From NCBI GenBank assembly GCA_016808115.1, contig JAEQBH010001848.1, positions 434,001 through 498,000 of the forward strand: DNA of 64,000 nucleotides, read 5' to 3'. The position numbers were made by a program, and so were the translations under genes. Position 1 is the stretch's first letter. Each line of letters starts with the position of its first letter. This DNA comes from Tetrastigma voinierianum. Its lineage: Eukaryota > Streptophyta > Magnoliopsida > Vitales > Vitaceae. A model generated the notes under the pieces. The model was not told the origin of the DNA, searched no databases, and worked only from the letters and a program-made list of their open reading frames with translations. This document shows, piece by piece, positions 45,748-55,926 of this stretch.

Positions 45748-48194
45748 CCCACCCCTACTAGCCGGGCGTGTGTAGGCAACCCAGCAGAACTCCGGTAATA
45801 CTTAGCATTTAGAGAATCTTATGAAGCAAAGCCATGTTGCTTGCTAAAAACCCGTATAAAAATGTTTATTTTCTAAACTTGTGATTTTATAAAATTTAGC
45901 GGCATAATGGCGCATCTCATGTCCGAAAACATAAATACAGATTACACTTCTAAAATATGAATAACAACACTTCAAAAAAGAGCCTCAAGCTCATCACATT
46001 TTCAAAAACAAACTATGTACATACATATGCACAACTATACAAGTTCAATTCTTTCTTACAAATATATGCAATGGTTGGTAAATCACATTTTATATAACTA
46101 ATAGTCGGAGGACCACTGATATGACGTTAGGCATATCTATACACAGAAAAATAATTTTAAAACCGGGAAAATAATGGCTAAAGCTCATTTAAGTGTATCT
46201 TTTTAAAATGCTTGTTTTTTTCGAAAATGTCTCAAAACTGTAAAACTATCTTTTACAAAACATTTTCAGAAAACCTTATTTGCTTTGCTATAAAAGTTTC
46301 TAAGACCTTTCATAAACTGTTTGCTTGCTTTGCTATAAAAGTTTCTAAAACTTTTCATAAACTACTTGCTTGCTTTGCTATAAAAGTTTGTAAAACTTTT
46401 CATAAACTGCTTGCTTGCTTATCAGTGGTCGATTTAAAGTTGTATGTAAAACGCTTATAAATAAAATAATCAACTACTTGAGGCCTTTCTTTCTTGTTGT
46501 AGCCTAGTAAACACGTGGAAACCCAAGTCTCGACTAGTGTCGACGAAGGACTTTTGTCCAAGATCACTGATATAATAGCTAGCGCTACTTAACCATATAT
46601 ACTTCAAGACGCGCACTCGCCCTCTTCTAATATGCCATAATGCATGAGCTAAGTTTGCCGACCAGGCAAATCTAAAATGCAATGTAATCATGTCTTAACT
46701 TCTTTTACACATACGGAATACCTCTGACCGGTAATGCTTGCTTAAACTAGGGATTTCTTAAGGTATGATTTATAAAAATATAATTTTGTTTGCTTGCTTT
46801 TTAAAATATGGTTGAATAAAATCAAAACTATGTTTTTAAAATATGGTTTAACAATTAAACTATGTTTTTAAAATGGTTTCTAATCCAATAAAACCATAAG
46901 CTTTAAAATATGGTTTACCAATTAAAACCATAACATACCAGCGTAAAACCATTGATAATAATATACTAGTATTGAAAAATAAAGTTTAACACTCAATTTT
47001 CCTTTACTATAAAAATCGGTTAATAACTTCGCAATTTCTCCGCTCCGCTTTACTCCTACATATAATTTCCATTTATCACATAATAAAGATATTACTTATT
47101 TTTCTCACAATAACTCGCAGCAAATGATCCAAATCTCTAATCTACAAAACAAGTGCGACCTCTCTTGGCCCCTTCACGCTTATCACCACCATTTCGCGAT
47201 ACCAAACAGACACCACAAACCCGAAACATCGCCTCCCGGATCAAAACCAAACCTTAACATAGTCCGGGACTACTCGAAAATAGTTCTGAAATTCATGCTC
47301 TGATCATTCAAAACAATATCGTAAAATTTCAACCCGAACCGTCCGAAACAACCCCAATTCAACCTTAATCGTCAAATAAATTCAAAATTCTAAACTTAGC
47401 TAAAAATTTGGACCTGAATTTACTTACCTTCTACGATCTAAGCAAATCCCAAGGCATTAAATAATCTTTAGGATAAAATAACACAAGAGGAAAATTTTTC
47501 TACCTCTCGAGCCGACGAAACGTGCTAAGATTTTGATATCTACACGCAGCCTTTCTGGGCCGCGCAGTTCAATCCTTGTCTTCTACTCCGACGAAACCTA
47601 CGCATCCGATTTCCAGAGATCTTGCAGGGTTTTCCCTCTCTAAAATCCTCTCTCCTCAAACTTCTTTCACACATTTCCTTTGCTCGCTTCGACTTTTCTC
47701 GATTTATCCTTTATTATTATTCTGATACATAAATTTATATCGCTTTATTCGAATAATCATTCTAAAAATTTTTATTTCTTTTCAATCAATTTATTTTAAA
47801 TGAACTTAACTCCAGCTATTCGACTTGATTCTTTAAAAATCTCGCCCCTCGAGCCATTGAACTTATCACCCAAAATTTAAAACATTCCGAACCCATCTTG
47901 GAATTCACGAAACTTTTCCGGCCACTAGACTGACCATTCGTCATCTCGAGACAGAGTAATTTTCTGCGCTTTCCAAAACCACTTGGGATAATTTATTATT
48001 ATTATTATCCTTAACCACTCAGTTACGATTCAGATTTTTACTCTTCACTTTCTTTCTTAATTGCAAAAGTATCATCATTCTTGAAAATCCTACAATTAAA
48101 ACTACTACATACTCAACTAATTGGTAGTTCTCGACGCACATACGCTGATCCTATAATTACATATACCGTATTGACCATCTCAGACGACGCTACA
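45748..48194 (-). repeat. Tekay 5' LTR (2.4 kb)
   Basis: It aligns with 39194-41145 along most of its length and carries about 0.5 kb more. Part of the excess is a 45-bp tandem repeat at 46275-46420. The right end (ACGACGCTACA, 48194) is inferred from the left LTR's end GACGGGGCGTACA. Confidence 0.75.
46275..46420. repeat. 45-bp tandem repeat, three units
   Basis: GCTTTGCTATAAAAGTTTCT ... CATAAACTGxTTGCTT occurs three times in a row. It creates a plus-strand ORF with a 15-residue repeat (CFAIKVSKTFHKLLA), which is an LTR artefact rather than a gene. Confidence 0.88.
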
Positions 48195-48311
48195 ACGCTT
48201 TACTTACTACCGCCAACGGATCTCTTCTCTAAATCTCTTCCTTTTGCTCGCTTCTCTACATTATGGCACAAGTTGACTCTTCATCCTTCTCCAATCCGCT
48301 TGGGGGGGGCA
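48195..48311 (+). pseudogene. Copia RNase H C-terminal end and polypurine tract
   Basis: TDLFSKSLPFARFSTLWHKL followed by TLHPSPIRLGGACY is the conserved tail of copia Pol (DIFTKxLP ... RxKLxL ... RLAGAC). The G-run at 48302-48309 just before the LTR serves as the polypurine tract. This piece completes the copia element after the Tekay insertion. Confidence 0.9.
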
Positions 48312-48534
48312 TGTTACTGATGAGGATCTTCAACCGAGTACACTTGAATTTCACCGTAGACAAACTGCTGCAACTAATTATAATATGCTAACAAACTAGT
48401 TCCAGGACCTTCCCCAGTTAGCTAGCTTCCCCCTGAAGTTTACCATGTATATAAAAAGTTTCCTGTTTTTTGTTTTCTCTTCAATATAAAAATAAGTTCT
48501 TTTCTTCATGTTCAAAGTCTTCTGATATTCAATA
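48312..48534 (+). repeat. Copia 3' LTR (223 bp)
   Basis: It starts TGTTACTGATGAGG and ends TTCTGATATTCAATA, the last dinucleotide TA probably a decayed CA. It retains GTATATAAAAAG (TATA box), absent from the 5' LTR. It is followed by the target duplication aatta at 48535-48539. Confidence 0.9.
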
Positions 48535-48539
48535 AATTA

Positions 48540-48925
48540 AAATAAAGTTGCTATATTTAAAATTAACTTTTAAAATATAGAGTTCAAAAAAATTTAGAAA
48601 ATAAAAATATGTTTAAGCTTAATGTGTTCAATTCTATAAGTTTATTTAAATCCACTTTATTTATTTCTCTTTATTATATAAAAGACTAACACAAATTTAA
48701 AAATATATAAAATTTTAAGGGATTTTGATTATATTTAATTTTATTTTATATTTTTTTTACGATGAAACCAAATATTAAAAAATTATTTTTCTTATTATTA
48801 TTATTTTTTTTTCCCAATACTTTTCGGGTTTAGAGCGGAGTGTAGTACTATCCGGATACCAAACAGAGCCTAAACTCTTCTATCAATATGAAATCTTTGA
48901 TATATTCACGTTATACAAATTCAAA
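48540..48925. other. AT-rich intergenic
   Basis: No gene. TTTTCGGGTTTAGAGCGGAG and ATCCGGATACCAAACAGAGC near 48820-48870 look like the terminus of a non-autonomous DNA element, without a found partner. Confidence 0.45.
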
Positions 48926-48997
48926 GTGAAAATCAATATATTCCAAAACCAAGAAACACCACAGAAAAAGGAAGCAAAAATTAAACAAACAGAAAAA

Positions 48998-49315
48998 CTA
49001 GTTGCTGCAGTTGAATCCACCGCAAACAGAAGTCCAAATAATCAAAACCAGAATCAAAAGCAGAATCCCAATTACAGTAATCTTGATCTTCATATCCTTC
49101 CACCACATTTTCCTCTGAATCGCCCTCCCATTTTCTCGGTAAACTCCGGCTTCCTTCTGCAAATCCTCAGCCTTTCCGACCAACACTTCGATTTTCTCCC
49201 CTCTATCCATAACCATCTCTATGTTCTGCCTCATCACTCCTTGAACTTCTGAAACCTTCGCTTTCATTTCTTCCACTTTTTCTGAACTTCTCTTTGGCGC
49301 CATTTCCATCTCCAT
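48998..49315 (-). CDS. VAMP72-like R-SNARE lacking a longin domain, 105 residues
   Basis: The intact single-frame ORF starts at ATG 49315 and ends with TAG. Residues 1-18 are charged; residues 18-70 form an R-SNARE coiled coil (KVSEVQGVM, NIEMVMDRGEKIEVLVGKAE) with the zero-layer arginine at R38. A basic juxtamembrane stretch RKMWWKDMK (68-76) and one membrane span (77-95, ILLLILVLIIW) follow, then a short lumenal tail TSVCGGFNCSN. This is the C-terminal half of plant VAMP72 proteins, vesicle SNAREs for secretion and endosomal fusion. The N-terminal longin domain (about 120 residues) is absent and not found upstream. Family members usually have introns here; this copy has none, so a retrocopy or truncated duplicate is possible. 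No frame damage is seen. Confidence 0.85.
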   Translation of the reverse strand: MEMEMAPKRSSEKVEEMKAKVSEVQGVMRQNIEMVMDRGEKIEVLVGKAEDLQKEAGVYRENGRAIQRKMWWKDMKIKITVIGILLLILVLIIWTSVCGGFNCSN

Positions 49316-49354
49316 CTTCTTTTTCTTGATTGTCTTTCTATGAATCTTTCTCTG

Positions 49355-49363
49355 TATATATAA
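49355..49363 (-). promoter_or_regulatory. Candidate TATA box of the R-SNARE gene
   Basis: The minus strand reads TTATATATA about 40 bp upstream of the ATG at 49315. The implied 5' leader would be very short, so this is a weak prediction; an AT-rich context could produce it by chance. Confidence 0.35.
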
Positions 49364-49399
49364 TCATAGAGAGAGAGACAGGGTCAACGGCCAAGAGCT

Positions 49400-50016
49400 G
49401 ATAACGACGTCGTTTTACCGGGTTGTCTTAGTATGGAGGTGAAAAAAACACGGCATGGGAAGTTTCAGAGAAAGAATCATATGAGAAAATTTTCTAGTTT
49501 CTTCTAGAAGAGCCCCACCTATATTATATGTTTGATTATTCAAACATTAATTTCTTTTGATTATTCGCCTTTGACCAGCTGCAAGAATGTTCATATTCCG
49601 AGAAATTTTATTTTGTGACATGTTTTAAAAGGAAAAAAACATAATAAGTGATTTTTCCAAGTATTATCATTTTTTAGACTTTTAAAAATATTTTCTAAAT
49701 TTTTCCAAACACAGTTTTTTTTTCCAAATATACTTTTTAAATGAAAAAAGAGCTTAAAAGTCTGCTTGACATACTTCTTGTTGAAGTATTTTTAATTTTT
49801 AGTCAAAATCTCTTAAAACACTTTCGGGGAAGAACTCTTTTATGAGGGTTTGGAAAAATGATTACAATAGTATTTTTTATAACTAGAAATATAAATGACC
49901 GATATAAGTGTGTATTTCAAGTCATAGTCCTAATGTTTGGATTGTGATCTTGTTCCTTTACAAGAAAAAAAAGCCTATAGTGACATTTATAATCAGGCAA
50001 CATAAATAGAATGTAT
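49400..50016. other. Intergenic upstream of the R-SNARE gene
   Basis: No longin-domain coding sequence or other gene seen on either strand. AT-rich with AAAAGTCTGCTTGACATACT and ACTTTTAAATG motifs of the type found at ends of non-autonomous elements. Confidence 0.5.
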
Positions 50017-51618
50017 CACTACAATAGCGTCACCTTATTCACTAACACGAAGATATCAATGGGTGACACATTTGGAAGTGACACCCAAAATAGATTAGTT
50101 GACGATACATTTGGAATGAATCACAACACAATAATATCACGTCTTTTAAAACCTTCCCTTCACGGCGCTGGCTCATACCGTATTAAAAGAATCAAACAAA
50201 CCTTCATGGCCTTCTAAATAATCAAATGGTGATTCAAATTTGCAAATGATGACAACCCAAAACCCTTATCGATCAAAATCTAATAATTACGTCAACTACT
50301 AACTCACATACAAAGCCTTCAAACTTCTTTATAGTGATTCAGATTAATAATAATATTACGCTCTTTAACACTTGTGAAATATAGGGATGATTAACCCATA
50401 AATTATCTAAAATTATAACAATAAATAATTTATTCTAAAAATATCTAAACAAAATATATTAAAATATTTTTCTCTATAATTTATTTGGAAATATTTTTTG
50501 CAAAATTTTTTAAGTATTTATAAATATTACAACCTAAAAAATTTATTTATAAAAGAATTGATCAATTAAACAAGAAATATGATTATTATTTAAATAAAAA
50601 AATAAAGTAAATCACTTTATTAAAAAATTATCTAAACAAAATAAATTAAAATGTGCTTCTCTATAATTACTTATATAGAAATTAATTATAAGATTATTAT
50701 TTAAAAAATAATAATAAATCAATTTATTCCAAAATTATCGAAACAAAATATATATATTACAAAATTCTTCTCTATAGTTTATTTGGAAATAGTTTTTAGA
50801 ATTTTTCAAGTGTTTATAAATACTAAATCCTTATACTATTTTTAAACAATTGAATATCGTGAAGAAATATGATTATTATTTAAAGAAAAAATATAATAAA
50901 TCACTTTATTCCAAAAATTATCTAAACAAAATAATATATTAAAATATTAGCTCTTTTATAATTATTTATATAGAAATGACTTAAGATATAAATTATTTTT
51001 ATTATACATAAAATTTTACTTATTTAGATAAAAATGAACTTATTACTGGATATCTTAAATTTATTTATTGGAGATATCAAAGAAATGTTTTTTTCATATA
51101 TTATTTTGTTGTGATTTTATTTAATAAAAAAAAAACTCTCATTGATTTATAGATACAAGAACAGATGGAAGAAGATGATTGTTTGAGTTATGCAATAAAA
51201 TTTTATATGTTAGTGATATGCCAAAATAATTAAATTTTTACGTTATGTTCCTAATTAGTATATATAATAAAATGACCATTGAGTTATAAAATTTAAAATT
51301 TTGTATATGGTGTCACTTTCAAAAAATGACATCATAAATCTAAAATCAAAACAAAAATTCAATATGATGACACATTTCAAAAAATGACACCCTAATATAA
51401 AATTAGCACCATCTAGTTATTTCATCACAATTTTTCTTTTTTTTAATTTCATATGGTATCACGTTTCAAAAAATGACACCATAGATCTAAAACTAACATT
51501 CTTAATTAAATATGTTTTATATGATGTGTCATTTTTATGAACTTTAAGTCATACGATGTAATTATTTTAACAAATGACAACAAAAGTAGTGACACCATAA
51601 ATTGTTTTTGTAGTAGTG
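50017..51618. mobile_element. Non-autonomous CACTA-like element (1.6 kb)
   Basis: The left end is CACTACAATAGCGTCACC and the right end is TTTTTGTAGTAGTG, i.e. CACTACTACAAAAA when inverted. Both ends begin CACTAC, the hallmark of En/Spm elements. Subterminal repeats of the form (A)TGACACC/GGTGTCA with TTTCAAAAAATGACA recur at both sides (50060-50120 and 51305-51600). Flanking triplets are tat and ttt, so the 3-bp target duplication is imperfect. There is no transposase; the core is AT-rich with three roughly 300-bp internal similarities (AAATTATCTAAACAAAATA motifs). Confidence 0.7.
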
Positions 51619-51699
51619 TTTGGACTATGTTGTATGACATCCGAACTCCCCTTGTGAGACTTAGTATGTGCAGAGCATATGTGATATACTTTGTAATAA

Positions 51700-52644
51700 A
51701 ATAAAGGCACACACTTTTTTTTTACATGGTTCGGCAACCTACCTACGTCCACGAGGCTATGCTCAGATGCAAGGATTTCTATTGATTTGATTCAAGGTTT
51801 ACAATTAGTTTTATGTGGTCTGGACTCCCTCTCTACCTATGGCCCTTCTTGAAACCTAATCACTCATAGTGGAATTCAAAATGAACTCCTTTCATTCCCT
51901 TCTTTACAACATCGTTCACCTATTCTCACATTACATCAATAAGATGAAGAATAATAAAAACATCATCTTTCACCAAAGGTGAAAGACTTTTTTATAGGTG
52001 CTTTTCATACATTCTTTTATAACATTAATCACCTATCAATCATATACTTTTATAGTGTTTTTAGCAGTTATAATGCTTAATTTTATCATCTTATGGCTTT
52101 AGGAACATTTTGAAGCAAAGAGAGCATAAAGAGGGCCAACAAAGATGAATTTATGGATTGTACCATGACCTCCCATGGCTTCAAGCATGATATGGATGGA
52201 TTATACACCTTCCAAGCTTTCGAACGAGTCCAAGATCACCTAATTCGAAGTTTGAATGAAAAAGATATGGCCTCATAGAGGATTTTCCAAAACACTACAT
52301 GCAGCACCCCTCAATGTTTGTGCATTTTCAGTCTACCTAGTGGCCTCCAATGACTCCAAGCTTGATATAGATAGATTATACTTTCTCTTAACTTTCCGTA
52401 GAGACCAAAATCATTGCATTTTGAGGTCGGATGAGAAAGTTATGATCATTTGAAGTCGACAGGAAATACCATGGGCGGTTACTGCTTGCGTTGATCTATG
52501 TCTTCAAGGCTATTGACAAACAGCCTTGCAAAAAATTAGCCATTTTGACAATTTTTTTTGCCCTTTAAAGGCCTTGGCTCAATGTCTATAAATCAGGGGT
52601 TCTTAACTTGTCTGTGGTTCTGGCTGGGGAGGAGAACACCCTGC
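51700..52644 (-). mobile_element. Copia-type LTR remnant
   Basis: On the minus strand GCCTCGTGGACGTAGGTAGG followed by TTGCCGAACCATGTAAA is the standard U5 end of many plant copia LTRs. Further in, two related segments (GACCTCCCATGGCTTCAAGC / GGCCTCCAATGACTCCAAGC at about 52168 and 52344) show an internal direct duplication. The left side abuts the CACTA-like element and the right side is cut by the mini-element copy B. Confidence 0.6.
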
Positions 52645-53254
52645 TGTCACTCGACTTAGTCTCTTAGCTAAGCTCCCGTGTGACACTTAGACAACTCGCC
52701 CCTTGAATGTTGCTAAGTCGCCTCCCATTGTTCTCGTTTCATATGCTCTACTTCACCCACGCTTTGAAGCAATAGAACTCAAGAGAACACATGAAGAAAC
52801 TCTCTATTGAAAGAACTCTTATAATGCTTAGAGAAGCTCCTAACTCGTTCTCAAGTTGGTAGTTTGCAATGAGGCCACCAATTTCTTATATACACATGAA
52901 TGGAAGTATATAGAACCTATGAAGGTTCTTTACTGACCTAGAGAATTCAGAGTGTTCTACCATGTAATATGTATCATAAGACTACCATGGAAGATTCTAG
53001 ACCGGCTTCTCCCACATTCCATTGGTCTTCCCACACTCTTCCACACTCTTCTACACATGTGTGGACAATCTTAATCTTCTGGCAATTGTGTAGACTTCTC
53101 CAGTGGTCTGAACCTTCATAGCTCTAACAAAGAAGGTCTCCACAAGTGTCTAGAACATTCCCTCTCCTTCTATATGCACTTGAGGGGCTCTCTTATGCCC
53201 ATTGAGGGATCCTTTCCTTATGATGATGGGGTCTAGAGACGAGTCAGACACTTC

Positions 53255-53659
53255 CCCACCATGCCATCGACGACCCCTGTCAGACATCGTAGCCTCTGAA
53301 CCGCCTGCTCCAATCTACGAACTCGCTCTGTACCCCATCCTCACACACCCAACTAGCCTTCCGCTGCAAACCTTCCACCGAACTGTGCACTCCTCACACT
53401 CTGAGGGACTCCATGTTTCCTAGTGACCTGTTCGGGGCCAGATAGCTTCCTCTACCTCCTTCTCCGCAAGCTTTCAACCTTCGCTGTACCTACTTTGTCG
53501 AGGCCTATATCATCCCTTCGCTCCACGACCGCTCCTTACCCTTAAGATCTCACTCGCGTGGCTGACCACTCTTAGCCCCGTCTCCCGCTCACTCCCTTTG
53601 GCGACTAGCTCAAGACTGGAGGGCACTCTACCATCCGGTACTCAAACCCAGCGTGCATC
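53255..53659 (-). pseudogene. Copy B region of the lost pol and chromodomain, unreadable
   Basis: Nucleotide order matches the copy A chromodomain region (GAGGGACTCCATGTTTCCTA and GTGACCTG on the plus strand), but translation no longer yields a chromodomain. It shows that both copies carry the same pol-less architecture. Confidence 0.6.
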
Positions 53660-54890
53660 CGTCATCTTTCTCTCATTTTTCTCGAGGTACTAAGCGCTTC
53701 CTCTCAAGACATTCCCCGCCAAATGCGACCACGCACAGAAGCACTTCACTAACGCAAACCCCGCCGCCAGGCTCGCCTTTATCTTCCCTAGTGCAGTGGC
53801 ACCTCGCTCTACCATATCCGGCACTACTACTGCGGTGGCAACTCCTTCTCCCATCCGTGTTGCAACTATCTTCTGATCCCTCTAGGGGCACCTTTTCTCC
53901 CCCACCCGTTATGTGGCTAACCTCTGAGCCCTCGTCATCAAAAGAATTGCTTTCCTTGTAATCCATCAAGGATTTGGCGACTGCCATTGCAGTTGCTAGG
54001 TTTTGCACTCCTTTCTCCTGGGCTTCGCCGCCCATCCTTGCATTAACATGAATTCAAAGAGAAGAGTTTTCTCATTCATACCTAGAGCCTCAAGCATTAG
54101 GGAAGAGAACTCCTTTACATAGTCTCGTGCACGACCCCCGTGTGTTTAAGATACTTGATCTTCTTCCGTACAAGTGGTCTCCACATCCTTCAGTAATCGG
54201 CTTTGATTTCTTTCGAACTGGTCCATATGTCTACAGTACGCCCTTTCTCTATCTCTAGGAACCTTTCTATGCCACCATAGACATTTGCATTATCAATGAG
54301 GCAGAGCGAGAAGACGTGACTTCACTGTCATCTAGTGTTATCGCCTTAAGTAATTTCTCCTATGTGCCATAAGAAGGTCAATCCTCGCATCTCATGTCTG
54401 ATCGAAAGTGTGTGGCTTTGGCACCTCCACCCTTGGTGCCTCGTGAGTAGCCATAACCTAAGCCGACAATGTTGTAAATGGCCACCCCATGCCTCAGCTC
54501 CTCTTCATGCTTGGTCAAGACCTTTACCCTTGACTCCAAGCTAGCGAGCATACTCAAGACCTCGTCTTGAAAAGTCATGAACTCCTCCCCGTGACACCAC
54601 GTGAAATTGCATCGAGCTTTGCATCCCCTCCCGGTCTTAGATCCGCACTGGCGATCCTCCACCGCCTCTCCATGCTTTCGCCTTCCAAAAGGTCCATCCC
54701 CTCCGGGTGTCCGCCACACCTAACTCCGCCAACGACCGCCCCTCAAGGCTGTGAATCACGCCATGAGACTCATCTCTTCCTACCTCGTAAGGACTGCAGT
54801 TCTTACCCCGATCAATACAACCTTCCACCAGTCAGAGAGCCCGCCATCGTATCCTCCAAGTTGATCCCCACACGCCGCAACCAAGCTCGA
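53660..54890 (-). pseudogene. Chromovirus gag, copy B
   Basis: Minus-strand blocks match copy A in order: a charged N-terminal part (about 54880-54640), EEFMTFQDEVLSMLASLESR (54590-54530), LTKHEEELRHGV, the capsid stretch with LATAMAVAKSLMDYKESNS (about 54000-53940), and an eroded knuckle near 53720-53690. Many indels and stops are present. Confidence 0.75.
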
Positions 54891-55503
54891 TACCTCAACC
54901 GTCACTGACTTAGTCTCTCAATTAAGCTCCCATTAATTCAGACAACTCTCCCTCGCATGCTGCTAAGTCGCCTCCCACTCATTCTCATGGCGACGTCTAT
55001 CCCACCCACGCCTTGGCTTAATAGAATCACAAGAGAACACTTGGAAGGAAGAAACTCTATCAGTAAAGAACCTTACATGCTTAGAGAATCTCTTAGCTTG
55101 TCTCCTCCTCAAGTTTGGTGGTTTGCAAACGAGGCCACCACCTCCCTTATATACACATGAATAAAGTGTAGAATCAACAAGGTCTTCTACTGGTTCCAGA
55201 GAATTCTAGAGTGTTCTTCCATGTACATGTATTTACAAGACTACCATGGAAGATTCTATACTACTCTCCCACATTCCACGGTCTTCCACATTCTTCCACA
55301 CTCTTCTACACATGTGACACTCCCAGACTTTCTACTATCGTGGTGATTCTCCAAGGTCTTCTAGAACCTTCCACATAGCTCTGGTCAAAGAAGTCTCCAC
55401 AAGTGTCTAGAATTTCATTCCTTATATATGGGCCTCGAGGGGCTCTCAGTCATCGAGGATCCTTTCCTTATGATGATGGGGTCTTAGAGATCGAGTTCAC
55501 ACA

Positions 55504-55926
55504 TTGCATGCATCCCCTCTTTCTCGAGCCATTCCCAGTAGTTTTTTATTTTGTTCCTTTTACTTGACGGAGTCGGAGACAAGATTTAGCTCATTAGATG
55601 AGCTCTTGCAAATGAGGTGTAGAGTTTGAGACGAATTTCACCTCTCACTTGTTTTCAGATTCTAAACAGGCTATTTTAATTGGCTATGTTTATCTTCAAC
55701 ATGATTCGTTAGATTACATGGTTACAATGAGTAGCTTAACTTCCTCTAGCGGTCGATCAAAGTTTGATGTCATTTATATATAAAGTTTTATGATGATTGT
55801 AATTCATGTTTAGTGATGTTGCAGCCAGTGTAGTTCTTGTGGATTTATTATGGTTTTAATTAATTAATCCATACCGAGAGTTAGGTCTTCGATCCCCACA
55901 TGGTCAGTGGCATCCTTGGTAACGCT
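55504..55926. other. Intergenic
   Basis: No gene recognised. AGGTCTTCGATCCCCACA at about 55883 resembles a pol III box B, but no box A at the right distance is evident. Confidence 0.45.

Larger units (their letters stand above)
39194..48194 (-). mobile_element. Ty3/gypsy chromovirus, Tekay-type, full length but decayed
   Basis: On the minus strand: 5' LTR 48194-45748, primer site TTGGTATCAGAG (about 45745-45730), gag, protease, RT, RNase H, integrase, chromodomain, and 3' LTR 41145-39194. The LTRs share end motifs (TGTACACCCCACCC on the plus-strand left side) and inner text such as TTTATAAAAATATAATTTT and ATATGGTTTAACAATTAAA. The element sits inside the RNase H end of the copia element, which resumes at 48195. 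I could not find a clean target duplication. Confidence 0.85.
32754..48534 (+). mobile_element. Ty1/copia retrotransposon split by nested insertions
   Basis: The ends are well defined: 5' LTR 32754-32904, primer site 32905-32915, 3' LTR 48312-48534, and the 5-bp target duplication aatta at 32749-32753 and 48535-48539. Host pieces of the element are at 32905-34437, 38517-39193 and 48195-48311. The intervening DNA is younger insertions (34438-38516 and 39194-48194). Even with these removed the element lacks integrase and most of RT, so internal deletions also occurred. Confidence 0.92.
52645..55503 (-). mobile_element. Gag-chromodomain mini-element, copy B
   Basis: Same family and structure as 35598-38516: LTRs at 52645-53250 (606 bp) and 54899-55503 (605 bp), interior 1.65 kb. 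The right inner edge has a decayed primer site (AACCAAGCTCGATACC on the plus strand) and the left inner edge the polypurine complement (CTTCCCCACC). It is more decayed than copy A. No target duplication was found (cctgc versus ttgca). Confidence 0.8.

Noticed and set aside
46212..46460. A repeat protein with 15-residue units
   Set aside because: The frame comes from three copies of a 45-bp tandem repeat inside the Tekay LTR; it has no start context or homologue that I recognise.
55850..55900. A third SINE (box B-like TCTTCGATCCCC)
   Set aside because: No box A at the right distance and no shared tail with the SINE copies at 2.3-2.9 kb.
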